This document shows positions 1-7,099 of a DNA stretch of 12,513 nucleotides, one piece after another. Under the pieces are notes generated by a model. The model saw only the letters and a program-made list of their open reading frames with translations, did not search any database and was not told the DNA's origin. The translations under genes and the position numbers were made by a program. This DNA is from Bacillota bacterium. GTDB taxonomy: Bacteria > Bacillota > Clostridia > Christensenellales > SZUA-584. The DNA lies in the NCBI GenBank assembly GCA_023399095.1, contig JAEWQS010000019.1:1-12513 (forward strand), in the 5' to 3' direction. Each line of letters begins with the position of its first letter. Position 1 is the stretch's first letter.

Positions 1-940
1 GGAAATCGCGTTTCATTCGTTTGTGCAATATCTCTTCTTTAAGCAATGGTATGCGCTTAAGGAATACGCGAATATAAATGGCATCTCGATTTTTGGCGAT
101 ATGCCGATTTATGTGGCGATGGATTCCGCGGACACCTGGGCAGAGCCGCATTTGTTTGAGCTCAACGGGCAAAGGCGGCCAAAGTGCGTGGCTGGTGTAC
201 CGCCGGATTACTTTACGCAGGACGGCCAGCGTTGGGGCAACCCGATCTACAACTGGCGTACGCACAAAAAAACAGGGTATCAATGGTGGGTACGCCGTAT
301 GCGTGCGATGTTTGATTATTATGACATTATGCGTGTCGACCATTTTATTGGATTTGCGAATTACTATGCGATTCCGGCAGACGCGCCGACCGCGAGAAAA
401 GGCAAATGGAGAAACGGCCCCGGACGCGGGCTCTTTGAAGTGCTTGGCCGCGAGATCCCGTCTATGTCAATCGTCGCGGAGGATTTAGGGGCGGTTACGC
501 CCAAGGTGAAACGGCTGCTAAAAGTCTGCGGCTATCCCGGGATGAAGGTTCTGCTTTTCGCGTTTGATTCAGACATGAAGAACATGCATCTGCCGCACAA
601 TCTGGCACATAACACCGCTTTGTATACGGGCACGCACGACAACGATACTGCCATAGGCTGGTGGAGCAAGGCGACTGAAGCCCAGCGGCAGTTCGCGACC
701 GAGTATCTCAAAATCGGCGAAGGCACGGATATCTGCGGTGCGCTGATTGACGCGTCTTTTGGCAGTGATGCGGACACCGCCATCATCCCGATACAGGATT
801 TTTTAAGGCTGGGCAACGATGCGAGAATGAACACACCGGGCACGGTGGGGCTGAACTGGAAATGGCGCATGCTGCCGGGTCAGTTGACAGAAGCGCTTAA
901 AGACGAGATACTGTGTCTAAACAAAAAACATGGAAGATGA
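1..940 (+). CDS. malQ: 4-alpha-glucanotransferase (amylomaltase, GH77), C-terminal part; 5' end outside window
   Basis: MalQ transfers alpha-1,4-glucan segments between maltodextrins in the cytoplasm, supplying chains long enough for glycogen phosphorylase. The reading frame is open from base 2, so the protein starts upstream; about 313 of the usual roughly 500 residues are present. GH77 landmarks appear in order: FGDMPIYVAMDSADTW, VAGVPPDYF, GQRWGNPIYNW, then RVDHF with the nucleophile Asp at 338-340, IVAEDLG with the acid/base Glu at 479-481, and GTHDNDT with the transition-state-stabilising Asp at 638-640. The C-terminus has the expected TPGTVGLNWKWRM. All catalytic residues are intact, so nothing suggests decay. 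The GTG at 23 is internal to the domain, not a start. The TGA at 938-940 abuts or overlaps the start region of glgP, so the two are surely co-transcribed. Ligand roles come from family knowledge; the motifs are seen directly. Confidence 0.97.
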   Translation, partial: EIAFHSFVQYLFFKQWYALKEYANINGISIFGDMPIYVAMDSADTWAEPHLFELNGQRRPKCVAGVPPDYFTQDGQRWGNPIYNWRTHKKTGYQWWVRRMRAMFDYYDIMRVDHFIGFANYYAIPADAPTARKGKWRNGPGRGLFEVLGREIPSMSIVAEDLGAVTPKVKRLLKVCGYPGMKVLLFAFDSDMKNMHLPHNLAHNTALYTGTHDNDTAIGWWSKATEAQRQFATEYLKIGEGTDICGALIDASFGSDADTAIIPIQDFLRLGNDARMNTPGTVGLNWKWRMLPGQLTEALKDEILCLNKKHGR

Positions 941-944
941 GGAG
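939..944 (+). promoter_or_regulatory. Ribosome binding site of glgP, lying across the malQ stop codon
   Basis: GAGGAG begins inside the malQ TGA stop and ends 13 bases before the ATG at 958. It is the only purine-rich site near the glgP start and favours ATG 958 over ATG 937 (which overlaps the malQ stop as ATGA) and GTG 913. The spacing is long, so the choice is likely rather than certain. A ribosome finishing malQ would cover this site, which suggests translational coupling. Confidence 0.55.
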
Positions 945-957
945 ACTTTTTTCATAT

Positions 958-3303
958 ATGATTGACAGCAAGCAGATAATTAATAAAACCGAAGAAAACT
1001 TAAAATGTGCTTATCAGATTGATATAAAGCATGCAAGCGCCATACAGCTGCATAATGCGCTATCCAAAGCCGTTATGACAGAAATGTCTGAAGATTGGAT
1101 AAAGAGCAAGCAGTCTCATAATGAGACGCGCCGTGCCTACTATTTTTCCGCCGAATTTTTGACCGGAAGAATGGTGTACAACAATCTTTACTGCCTTGGC
1201 GTGCTAGATGAAGTGCGCGAAAGGCTCGCAGAGCTCGGCGTGGACATCGCAAGCCTGGAAGACATTGAAGACGCAGCGCTTGGCAACGGCGGCCTTGGCC
1301 GGCTGGCTGCTTGCTTTCTGGACAGCGCAGCGACGCACAATATTGCACTGGACGGCTACGGCATCCGCTACAAATTCGGATTGTTCAAACAGCTTTTTGT
1401 CGAGGGTATGCAGTATGAAGTGGCCGACGACTGGCAAAGCGGCGGCGACCCGTGGAGCTGCCGCCGAGATGACAGGGCTGTGATTGTTGCGTTTGCGGAT
1501 CAGAAGGTGTGTGCCGTGCCGTATGATATGCCGGTTTTCGGCTATGAGACGAGTCACATTAGCACACTGCGGCTGTGGCAGAGCGAAGCGATGCAGGAGC
1601 TTGATTTTACGGCTTTTAACAATCAGGACTATGCTCTGGCGGTGAAAGAGAAAAACGAAGCGGAAGATATTTCGCGCGTGCTTTATCCCAACGATAACGA
1701 CGTTGCAGGCAAAAAGCTGCGCCTTAAACAGCAGTATTTCCTTTCGAGCGCTTCGCTTCAGGATATACTCGCTCGGTATAAGCGCGTGCACGGCAGTGAT
1801 TTGTCGGGTTTCGCGGCGCACTGTGCGATACAGCTTAACGATACGCACCCGACGGTTTCCATTCCTGAACTCATTCGTTTGCTCTTAATGGAAGGTATGA
1901 GCTTTGATGACGCGTTCAACACAGCGCAAAAGACGTTTGCATACACCAACCATACGGTGATGGTCGAGGCGCTCGAAAAATGGCCGATGTATCTGATGAA
2001 CGATGTGATTCCGCAGATCACCGCGATCATCGTAAAAATCAACGAAAAGCTTTGCATGGCACTTCACGAGGCCGGTATACCCGAGGATAAAGCATGCGGT
2101 ATGCGTATCATCGATTGCGATACCGTGCATATGGCACGGCTTGCGGTATACATGTCCACTTATGTAAACGGCGTCGCCCAAATTCATACCGAGATACTCA
2201 AACGCGACGTGTTTAAGGACTGGTACGCGCTGTATCCCAAAAGATTCCAGAACAAGACCAACGGCGTGACGCAAAGGCGCTGGCTTGGGCTTTGTAACCC
2301 TGAGCTCACCGCGCTTATCGAAGCCCGTATCGGCAGTGGGTTTCTTAAAAACCTGGACGACATTGAAAGGCTCAAAGACAACCTCGATGATGAGCTTGTA
2401 TGGGGCTTTAACAGTGTGAAGCTGACGAAGAAGCGCCAGCTTGCTGCGATTATCGCAGAGCGTGAGGGCGTGGAGATTCCACCCGAATTTATATACGATG
2501 TGCAGGTAAAACGTCTGCATGAGTACAAACGTCAACTGCTTAACGCGTTTTCCATACTCGATATTTACTTCGCGCTCAAAGACGGGAGTCTCAAAGACTT
2601 TAATCCGACTGTGTTTATTTTTGGCGCCAAAGCGGCTCCCGGTTATTTCAGAGCCAAGGCGATCATCAAGCTGATTAACGAGATCGCAAGGCTGGTGAAC
2701 GCCGACGAGCAGACAAATGACAGGCTGCGCGTGGTCTTTGTGCAAAATTACAACTGTACGTATGCCGAAGCGATTATCCCGGCTGCGGATGTGTCCGAGC
2801 AGATATCCACGGCGGGCACCGAGGCGAGCGGCACGGGTAATATGAAGCTGATGCTGAGCGGTGCGGTCACGCTGGGTACGTATGACGGGGCCAACATCGA
2901 AATCGTAGAACAAGCCGGAGAAGACAACAACTATATCTTCGGCGCAAGAGTGGAGGATATTGAGCGCGAGAGGGAGAGCTATAACCCCAAAGCCATTTAT
3001 GACAATAACCCGAGGATAAAACGCATGCTGGATGCGCTGGTTGACGGCACGCTGAGCGACGACGGCTGCGGTTATTTCAAGGAGCTGTACGATGCGATTC
3101 TTAAAGGCACCTGCTGGCATAGGCCGGATCATTATTTCCTGCTGCTTGACCTCATGCCATACATCGAAGCCAAGCTTCAGGTGAACCGCGATTACAGCGA
3201 CAGGCTTGCCTTTGGCCGCAAGTGTTTAATGAATGTGGCATCCGCAGGCAAGTTCTCGTCTGACAGAACGGTTAAGCAGTACGTAAAAGAAATCTGGCAT
3301 TAA
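958..3303 (+). CDS. glgP: Glycogen/maltodextrin phosphorylase (GT35, PLP enzyme)
   Basis: GlgP phosphorolyses the non-reducing ends of glycogen or maltodextrin to glucose-1-phosphate in the cytoplasm. From ATG 958 the protein has 781 residues, a normal bacterial length. Conserved blocks run the whole length: EFLTGR (66-71), ALGNGGLGRLAACFLDS (107-123), GYGIRYKFGLFKQ (133-145), PYDMPVFGYE (188-197), QLNDTHPT (292-299), FAYTNHTV (327-334), RFQNKTNGVTQRRWL (429-443), VKRLHEYKRQ (517-526), FGAKAAPGY (555-563), and the pyridoxal-phosphate site EASGTGNMK with Schiff-base Lys630. The N-terminus starts directly before the catalytic fold and shows no extra regulatory segment. I chose ATG 958 because its first residues match the usual start of clostridial GlgP and a GAGGAG lies upstream; GTG 913 would add 15 residues inside malQ. 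The downstream gap of over 400 bases and a new promoter mark the operon end. Confidence 0.97.
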   Translation: MIDSKQIINKTEENLKCAYQIDIKHASAIQLHNALSKAVMTEMSEDWIKSKQSHNETRRAYYFSAEFLTGRMVYNNLYCLGVLDEVRERLAELGVDIASLEDIEDAALGNGGLGRLAACFLDSAATHNIALDGYGIRYKFGLFKQLFVEGMQYEVADDWQSGGDPWSCRRDDRAVIVAFADQKVCAVPYDMPVFGYETSHISTLRLWQSEAMQELDFTAFNNQDYALAVKEKNEAEDISRVLYPNDNDVAGKKLRLKQQYFLSSASLQDILARYKRVHGSDLSGFAAHCAIQLNDTHPTVSIPELIRLLLMEGMSFDDAFNTAQKTFAYTNHTVMVEALEKWPMYLMNDVIPQITAIIVKINEKLCMALHEAGIPEDKACGMRIIDCDTVHMARLAVYMSTYVNGVAQIHTEILKRDVFKDWYALYPKRFQNKTNGVTQRRWLGLCNPELTALIEARIGSGFLKNLDDIERLKDNLDDELVWGFNSVKLTKKRQLAAIIAEREGVEIPPEFIYDVQVKRLHEYKRQLLNAFSILDIYFALKDGSLKDFNPTVFIFGAKAAPGYFRAKAIIKLINEIARLVNADEQTNDRLRVVFVQNYNCTYAEAIIPAADVSEQISTAGTEASGTGNMKLMLSGAVTLGTYDGANIEIVEQAGEDNNYIFGARVEDIERERESYNPKAIYDNNPRIKRMLDALVDGTLSDDGCGYFKELYDAILKGTCWHRPDHYFLLLDLMPYIEAKLQVNRDYSDRLAFGRKCLMNVASAGKFSSDRTVKQYVKEIWH

Positions 3304-3356
3304 TAAAGAAAAGAGTGTCAAACTTGCAGCATGTGTTTATATATGAAAAAGGTCAA

Positions 3357-3448
3357 TGTGAAGCTGGAAGAAGACGAATCTATATGGTCTCTTCTTTCCT
3401 CCTTATATGTTATTTTTCAGTCTTGTATCAACTTCTTTCAGCTTCGCA
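3357..3448 (+). repeat. Long-range 17-bp inverted repeat downstream of glgP
   Basis: The left arm is 3357-3373 (TGTGAAGCTGGAAGAAG) and the right arm 3432-3448 (CTTCTTTCAGCTTCGCA). As RNA all 17 positions pair, two of them G-U, enclosing a 58-base loop. The inner half of the left arm (GGAAGAAG) could instead pair with TCTTCTTTCC at 3390-3399, so two exclusive folds are possible. A CTTTTTT run follows the right arm after about 9 bases. It may be an unusual terminator or 3'-end-stabilising structure for the malQ-glgP transcript; that role is inferred. Confidence 0.5.
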
Positions 3449-3644
3449 ATTCCCCTCTTTTTTCATCCATAACGTTTTATTTCGTGTACATATTATATCC
3501 CCAAACATAGGTAAATTAAGTGAGACCACCCCGTTTTACACATGATTCGGGAGCATTATGACTCCATATGTAAGTATAATCAAGACATTTAAGCCTTATC
3601 GCAAGTCAGATGGACTCACTCCGTTTAAGCATACCTCAGGCAAA

Positions 3645-3674
3645 TTGACCCGGTATAGGCACTTATTATATAAT
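3645..3674 (+). promoter_or_regulatory. Sigma-A-type promoter of the amino acid ABC operon
   Basis: The -35 box TTGACC (3645-3650) and a perfect -10 box TATAAT (3669-3674) are separated by 18 bases. The expected start point is about 3681, giving a leader of about 60 bases before the ATG at 3740. The -10 box sits within the 14-bp palindrome TTATTATATAATAA (3663-3676). A palindrome AACAGCTGTT lies in the leader at 3706-3715 and could be an operator, but no known regulator site was recognised. Confidence 0.75.
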
Positions 3675-3724
3675 AATAATGCCCATGGGTTAATTTAGTT
3701 AATTTAACAGCTGTTATGATAAAA

Positions 3725-3730
3725 AAGGAG
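3725..3730 (+). promoter_or_regulatory. Ribosome binding site deciding the binding-protein start
   Basis: AAGGAG ends nine bases before ATG 3740. It lies inside the longer reading frame that opens at ATG 3716, which has no such site, so 3740 is the real start and the encoded signal peptide begins MSLRKK. Confidence 0.9.
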
Positions 3731-3739
3731 ATTTTAAAT

Positions 3740-4540
3740 ATGAGCTTAAGGAAGAAGAGCGTTTTATTAGTATTCGCTTTATCGATCGTTTTAATATTGA
3801 CGGCCTGCGCCAATACCAGCGCGGATGCCACAACAGACAGTCTTCAAAGAGTATTAGACGCCGGAGAATTGACGGTTGTCGGGAGCGGCGGCTATCCACC
3901 TTTTAACTATATTGACGATAATGGTGATGTTATCGGATTCGATGTGGAAGTTGGGCAAGAGATTGCCGATCGGCTGGGCGTCAAACTGAACTATGTCACC
4001 GGTGAATGGGCGGGCCTCATTGAAGGCCTTCGCAACGAGCGTTACGACGGCATATTAGGCAGCATGGCCATTACTGACGAGCGCCTTGAATCAGTCAATT
4101 TCACAGTCCCGTACTATTACTCGGGTGCACAGCTTGTTGTCACAAAGGATTCTGGCATTACGAACCCAAGTGAGATGACAGGCAAGAAGGTAGCTGTTGT
4201 CACAGCCACCAACTTTGAGAAAGATGCACAGGGCCTTGGCGCAGATATCAAGCTTTACGACGATGACAATTCGACGCTGCTCGAGCTGATCAATGGCCGG
4301 GTAGAAGGTGTGATTACCGATAGGATTGTTGCTGTCACGGCCATGACCGACATGGAAGGCGGCGATACCTTGGCTTTAGCTGGTGACCTGCTGCGTTCTG
4401 AAAAGATCGGCATCGCGATCAACAAGAATGATAAAGAACTGTTAAGCAAAATTGATGAAATACTGGCAGACATGCATGGCGACGGAACGCTGACAAAACT
4501 CAGCGAAAAATGGCTCGGCGTTGACGTCACGGTCGAATAA
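3740..4540 (+). CDS. Polar amino acid ABC transporter, substrate-binding lipoprotein (SBP family 3)
   Basis: This is the extracellular, membrane-anchored receptor of an amino acid importer; it has 266 residues. A basic N-terminus (MSLRKK), a hydrophobic core and the lipobox LTAC with Cys23 give a signal-peptidase-II lipoprotein signal. The family 3 fold follows: LTVVGSGGYPPFNY (44-57), GFDVEVGQEIADRLG (66-80), EWAGLIEGL (89-97), then SMAITDER (108-115) and VNFTVPYYYSG (119-129), TNFEKDA (157-163) and Asp194 in ITDR. By family knowledge Arg115 and a late Asp bind the carboxylate and amino group of an alpha-amino acid, so an amino acid ligand is likely. Which one cannot be read from the sequence; cystine, a basic amino acid or another polar one are all possible. 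It is the first gene of a three-gene operon with its own promoter. Two hairpins after its stop may keep its mRNA more abundant than the permease part. Confidence 0.93.
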   Translation: MSLRKKSVLLVFALSIVLILTACANTSADATTDSLQRVLDAGELTVVGSGGYPPFNYIDDNGDVIGFDVEVGQEIADRLGVKLNYVTGEWAGLIEGLRNERYDGILGSMAITDERLESVNFTVPYYYSGAQLVVTKDSGITNPSEMTGKKVAVVTATNFEKDAQGLGADIKLYDDDNSTLLELINGRVEGVITDRIVAVTAMTDMEGGDTLALAGDLLRSEKIGIAINKNDKELLSKIDEILADMHGDGTLTKLSEKWLGVDVTVE

Positions 4541-4568
4541 CAAAGTTTAGATATGAAATGTGGGTGGG

Positions 4569-4607
4569 GCCTGTCGCAGCTGACAGGCTCTATCTGTCTA
4601 AAGACAG
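4569..4607 (+). promoter_or_regulatory. Two tandem hairpins between binding-protein and permease genes
   Basis: Hairpin 1 is GCCTGTC (4569-4575) paired to GACAGGC (4582-4588) with a 6-base loop. Hairpin 2 is CTGTC (4594-4598) paired to GACAG (4603-4607). The same CTGTC/GACAG elements recur, so the right arm of hairpin 1 could also pair with the left arm of hairpin 2. No U-run follows directly (CACATTTTT begins about 8 bases later), so a full terminator is unlikely. In transporter operons such intercistronic stems often protect the binding-protein mRNA or partly attenuate the rest; that role is inferred here. Confidence 0.6.
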
Positions 4608-4662
4608 TAGAATCACATTTTTGAATACATCATTTAAGGTCAAGCTGCTTTGATCTTACCGG

Positions 4663-4669
4663 AAGGGGG
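4663..4669 (+). promoter_or_regulatory. Ribosome binding site deciding a TTG start of the permease
   Basis: AAGGGGG lies seven bases before TTG 4677. The frame could open at TTG 4650, but that codon lies upstream of this site, has no ribosome binding site of its own and would add nine residues (beginning MILPEG) that do not resemble this family. TTG 4677 gives MDYIFSHF, a typical permease N-terminus. Confidence 0.8.
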
Positions 4670-4676
4670 ATTTTGT

Positions 4677-5327
4677 TTGGATTATATTTTTAGTCATTTT
4701 CATTTATTCTGGCCAGCGGCACTCATGACACTGGAGGTCACGGTGCTGGGCATTTTGGTCGGTCTTGTTTTAGGTTTGCTATTTGCCTTGATGCGATTGT
4801 CAAAGCACAAGGTTTTAAACATTCCGGCGAAAACTTATATTTGGATTATTCGAGGCACGCCGCTTCTGCTGCAGCTTTTGATGATTTATTATGGTCTTGT
4901 CAGCATCATTAATATCGAAAGCTTCCCAGCCGCATTTATTGCGCTTGGTGTCCATAACGGCGCGTATATTGCAGAGATATTTAGGGGCGCGATACAGTCA
5001 ATAGACTATGGTCAAAGAGAAGCCGGCATCTCCATCGGGATGACGAAATGGAAGGTGATGCGGCGCATTATACTGCCTCAGGCATTTAAACGCGCGCTGC
5101 CTCCCTTAAGTAACCAATTTATTATCGCGCTCAAGGATTCTTCGCTTGCCAGCTCCATCGCAGTTTCGGAGCTGCTGCTTAAAGCCAAGCAGCTTGGCGC
5201 ATCTAGCTTTAAATTAATGGAGGCGCTCACCATTGCGGCGATATTCTATCTAATCATGACTTCAATACTGACGATCGGCACAAGTCTGATTGAGCGCCGA
5301 TTGAGAGTTAGCAACCGCAGAAATTAA
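4677..5327 (+). CDS. Polar amino acid ABC transporter permease (HisMQ/GlnP type)
   Basis: This is the membrane channel subunit of the importer and probably acts as a homodimer, since only one permease gene is present. It has 216 residues, the family's usual size. A first hydrophobic helix (about 13-38) leads to TYIWIIRGTPLLLQLLMIYYGL (53-74), split here by family convention into the signature RGTPLLLQL. GAYIAEIFRGAI (95-106) follows, then the EAA loop that contacts the ATPase: Glu115-Ala-Gly, Gly121 and ILP ending at Pro134. A last helix spans about 183-203. The start is TTG 4677, supported by its ribosome binding site. The gene ends at TAA 5325-5327, whose last base is already part of the ribosome binding site for the ATPase gene, so the two are tightly coupled. 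Confidence 0.95.
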   Translation: MDYIFSHFHLFWPAALMTLEVTVLGILVGLVLGLLFALMRLSKHKVLNIPAKTYIWIIRGTPLLLQLLMIYYGLVSIINIESFPAAFIALGVHNGAYIAEIFRGAIQSIDYGQREAGISIGMTKWKVMRRIILPQAFKRALPPLSNQFIIALKDSSLASSIAVSELLLKAKQLGASSFKLMEALTIAAIFYLIMTSILTIGTSLIERRLRVSNRRN

Positions 5328-5342
5328 AGGAGGTGAAGCGCA

Positions 5343-6065
5343 ATGATAAAAGTTAATAATCTTAGTAAGTGGTACGGTAAACACAAGGTTCTAGATAAGA
5401 TCAATTTACAGGTTGACCCCAGTGAGGTGGTCGTGATTATCGGTGCTAGCGGATCGGGCAAGAGTACGCTTTTGCGATGCCTTAACTTCCTCGAAAGAGC
5501 TCAGAAAGGCACGATTATGATTGACGGTAACGTGGTTGATCATAAGACCAAGAAGCTTCACTTAATCCGGCAGGAAGTGGGCATGGTGTTTCAGCATTTT
5601 AATCTGTTCCCGCACATGACAGTGATGGGTAATGTCATTGAAGGGCTGACGCAGGTGAAAGGCATGCCTAAGAGTGAGGCCATTGCGATTGGCAACGAAC
5701 TGCTTGAAAAGGTGGGCATGCTTGAAAAAGCAAATGCCTATCCTTCGATGATTTCGGGCGGACAAAAGCAGCGTGTCGCCATTGCGCGTGCGCTGGCGAT
5801 GAAACCCAAAATCATGCTGTTTGACGAGCCCACATCGGCGCTCGATCCTGAGCTGGTGGGTGATGTGCTAGAGGTTATGAAAAAGCTCGCGAACGACGGT
5901 ATGACCATGGTGGTGGTGACGCATGAGATGGGCTTTGCCAAAGAGGTGGCGGACAACGTCATCTATATGGACGAAGGGCGCATTATCGAAGAATCAACCC
6001 CGGATGCGATATTCAACAATCCGCAGGAAGACAGAACCAAAGAGTTTTTAAGCCGGATACTGTAA
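5343..6065 (+). CDS. Polar amino acid ABC transporter ATP-binding protein (GlnQ type)
   Basis: This 240-residue cytoplasmic ATPase powers the importer. All nucleotide-binding elements are present: aromatic Tyr11 in WYGKHKVL, Walker A GASGSGKST (34-42), Q-loop Gln84 in VFQHFNLFP, signature SGGQ (138-141), Walker B IMLFDEP (157-163), D-loop SALD (165-168) and the switch His194 in VVTHE. The signature is preceded by Ile instead of the common Leu, a minor variation. A textbook ribosome binding site AAGGAGGT (5327-5334) sits eight bases before ATG 5343. The gene is third in the operon and is followed by an intrinsic terminator. Substrate is set by the binding protein and is unknown. Confidence 0.97.
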   Translation: MIKVNNLSKWYGKHKVLDKINLQVDPSEVVVIIGASGSGKSTLLRCLNFLERAQKGTIMIDGNVVDHKTKKLHLIRQEVGMVFQHFNLFPHMTVMGNVIEGLTQVKGMPKSEAIAIGNELLEKVGMLEKANAYPSMISGGQKQRVAIARALAMKPKIMLFDEPTSALDPELVGDVLEVMKKLANDGMTMVVVTHEMGFAKEVADNVIYMDEGRIIEESTPDAIFNNPQEDRTKEFLSRIL

Positions 6066-6078
6066 TAAAAACCGGAAG

Positions 6079-6111
6079 AATGGCAACGGTGTCGCGCCGA
6101 TGCCATTTTTT
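6079..6111 (+). terminator. Intrinsic terminator of the ABC operon
   Basis: AATGGCA (6079-6085) pairs with TGCCATT (6101-6107), and after one A-A mismatch CGG pairs with CCG, around a 7-base loop. A run of six T (6106-6111) follows. It lies 14 bases beyond the ATPase stop codon. On the opposite strand the hairpin is not followed directly by a T-run, so it mainly serves the plus strand. Confidence 0.85.
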
Positions 6112-6156
6112 AATGCCGGGCGAAAAAAAGCAGAGCATTTTAGGGCTATATCACAT

Positions 6157-6951
6157 TTATTGACCGAGCCTTTCAATGCCGATGTGATAAGGCTTGAGCC
6201 AGTTTAGCTGTTCTTGTGTGATGATGAATGAATTCCCGGTGATCTCGCAGTGCCGGAGGACATATTCTTTAAGCGCCGCCTGTTCAAACGTTAAAACCTC
6301 TATGGATTCATTCTTCGTTTGTATATAATCCAGAAGCCGGCTTAAGTGATCCAGCAAAATGGGATTGTACCCTGTTTGGTCTTTCAGCTGCGCGTCATTC
6401 GCTTCTCCCGGGCTTAAGATAACGGAATGACCCGAAAATACCAATGTGTGTCTTTTATCGATGGACTCGTCCACCGCGCAAAGCATATCGCCGAGGAGAA
6501 TATCTGTTTTGATGCCGAAGCGCTTGGAACGGGCAAGCGTGTTTCGTGTCTCCAGATGATGCGATCTTGTCATGCTGAGGATTTCTTCATTATAATCGTG
6601 ATAGGGGAAAGCGAACGTCGTAGGGTAAACATGAAAAAGCTTTTGAATGTGTTTAATGGCGCTTTGTACGATATCAACTGAGGCGTCATATGGCAGGTTG
6701 CATAGGTTTTGATGGAGATATCCGTGGCTTCCGATTTCAAAAGCTTGCTTGGATAAATGCAGATATCCAGGAAGATGCGTTTGCTCAAAGCCTTCTTCTC
6801 CGGGATTGATATAAAAGGTGCACCGCATGCCTCTTTCCGCAAATGCAGGCGCGATGTGTTCTATGTGCCGCAGAAAGTTGTCATCCCAAGTGAAACTAAC
6901 CGTTGTTTTATCCGGATGCACATTGTGAAAATGCAGCTTATATTGCTCCAT
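6157..6951 (-). CDS. Polysaccharide deacetylase-family (NodB-fold) protein, cytoplasmic
   Basis: The 264-residue protein has the NodB homology pattern of carbohydrate esterase 4: VSFTWDDNF (18-26) with the Asp pair 23/24, SHGYLH (75-80) with the metal-ligand pair His76 and His80, FAFPYHDY (113-120), and a late LVFSGHS with His175. In the family, the first Asp is the catalytic base and the second Asp plus the two His bind a divalent metal for N- or O-deacetylation. The first motif is TWDDN instead of the usual TFDDG. There is no signal peptide or membrane segment, so a soluble intracellular substrate is likely; identity unknown. Start: TTG 6972 would be possible, but ATG 6951 has GAGGG five bases upstream on its strand (6957-6961) and gives a good N-terminus. 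It is convergent with the ABC operon and divergent from the pentapeptide gene, and so is probably monocistronic. Confidence 0.8.
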   Translation of the reverse strand: MEQYKLHFHNVHPDKTTVSFTWDDNFLRHIEHIAPAFAERGMRCTFYINPGEEGFEQTHLPGYLHLSKQAFEIGSHGYLHQNLCNLPYDASVDIVQSAIKHIQKLFHVYPTTFAFPYHDYNEEILSMTRSHHLETRNTLARSKRFGIKTDILLGDMLCAVDESIDKRHTLVFSGHSVILSPGEANDAQLKDQTGYNPILLDHLSRLLDYIQTKNESIEVLTFEQAALKEYVLRHCEITGNSFIITQEQLNWLKPYHIGIERLGQ

Positions 6952-6984
6952 ACAGTCCCTCGCAAAAGCCAAATTCTGATTATT

Positions 6985-7013
6985 ATTATAATACTATAGC
7001 ATAATGATGTAAA
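6985..7013 (-). promoter_or_regulatory. Sigma-A-type promoter of the NodB-fold gene
   Basis: On the minus strand TTTACA (7013-7008) and TATAAT (6990-6985) are separated by exactly 17 bases. The start point would be about 6978, leaving a leader of about 27 bases before ATG 6951 that includes its GAGGG site. This supports 6951 as the start, since TTG 6972 would be almost leaderless. Confidence 0.75.
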
Positions 7014-7030
7014 CTTTTAGGATCATGCGC

Positions 7031-7059
7031 TTGTCATTAAGTGTCGTTTTTTATATCAT
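7031..7059 (+). promoter_or_regulatory. Sigma-A-type promoter of the pentapeptide-repeat gene
   Basis: TTGTCA (7031-7036) and TATCAT (7054-7059) are 17 bases apart, each one mismatch from consensus. The start point is about 7066, giving a leader of about 34 bases with GAGGT (7089-7093) six bases before ATG 7100. Its -35 box is only 17 bases from the -35 box of the divergent NodB-fold promoter. Confidence 0.7.
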
Positions 7060-7099
7060 ATAGTCAGCGAGATTTTTAAATGGAGACCGAGGTAACCCT

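Larger units (their letters stand above)
3304..3739. other. Intergenic region between glgP and the ABC operon
   Basis: This 436-base stretch holds no convincing gene. It contains a 17-bp inverted repeat (3357-3448), a T-run at about 3458-3464, a diverged repeat pair with CCGTTT cores (about 3525-3552 and 3614-3641), a palindrome AACAGCTGTT (3706-3715), and the promoter and ribosome binding site of the next operon. A 76-codon frame at 3315-3545 has a GTG start, no ribosome binding site and no recognisable protein character. I recognised no riboswitch or T-box core. The long leader-like segment upstream of the promoter remains unexplained. Confidence 0.7.

Noticed and set aside
1885..3132. 415-codon frame on the minus strand
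   Set aside because: It is the complement of glgP, whose conserved motifs fill the plus strand; the long open frame reflects codon bias.
3315..3545. 76-codon frame after glgP with a GTG start
   Set aside because: No ribosome binding site, no recognisable protein pattern, and it runs through the inverted repeat and T-rich sequence; more likely non-coding.
3575..3580. TATAAT as an additional promoter for the ABC operon
   Set aside because: No acceptable -35 box at 16-18 bases upstream.
3449..3739. Possible riboswitch or T-box ahead of the amino acid operon
   Set aside because: No T-box core, SAM, lysine or glycine consensus was seen, and the best promoter (3645-3674) leaves a leader of only about 60 bases.
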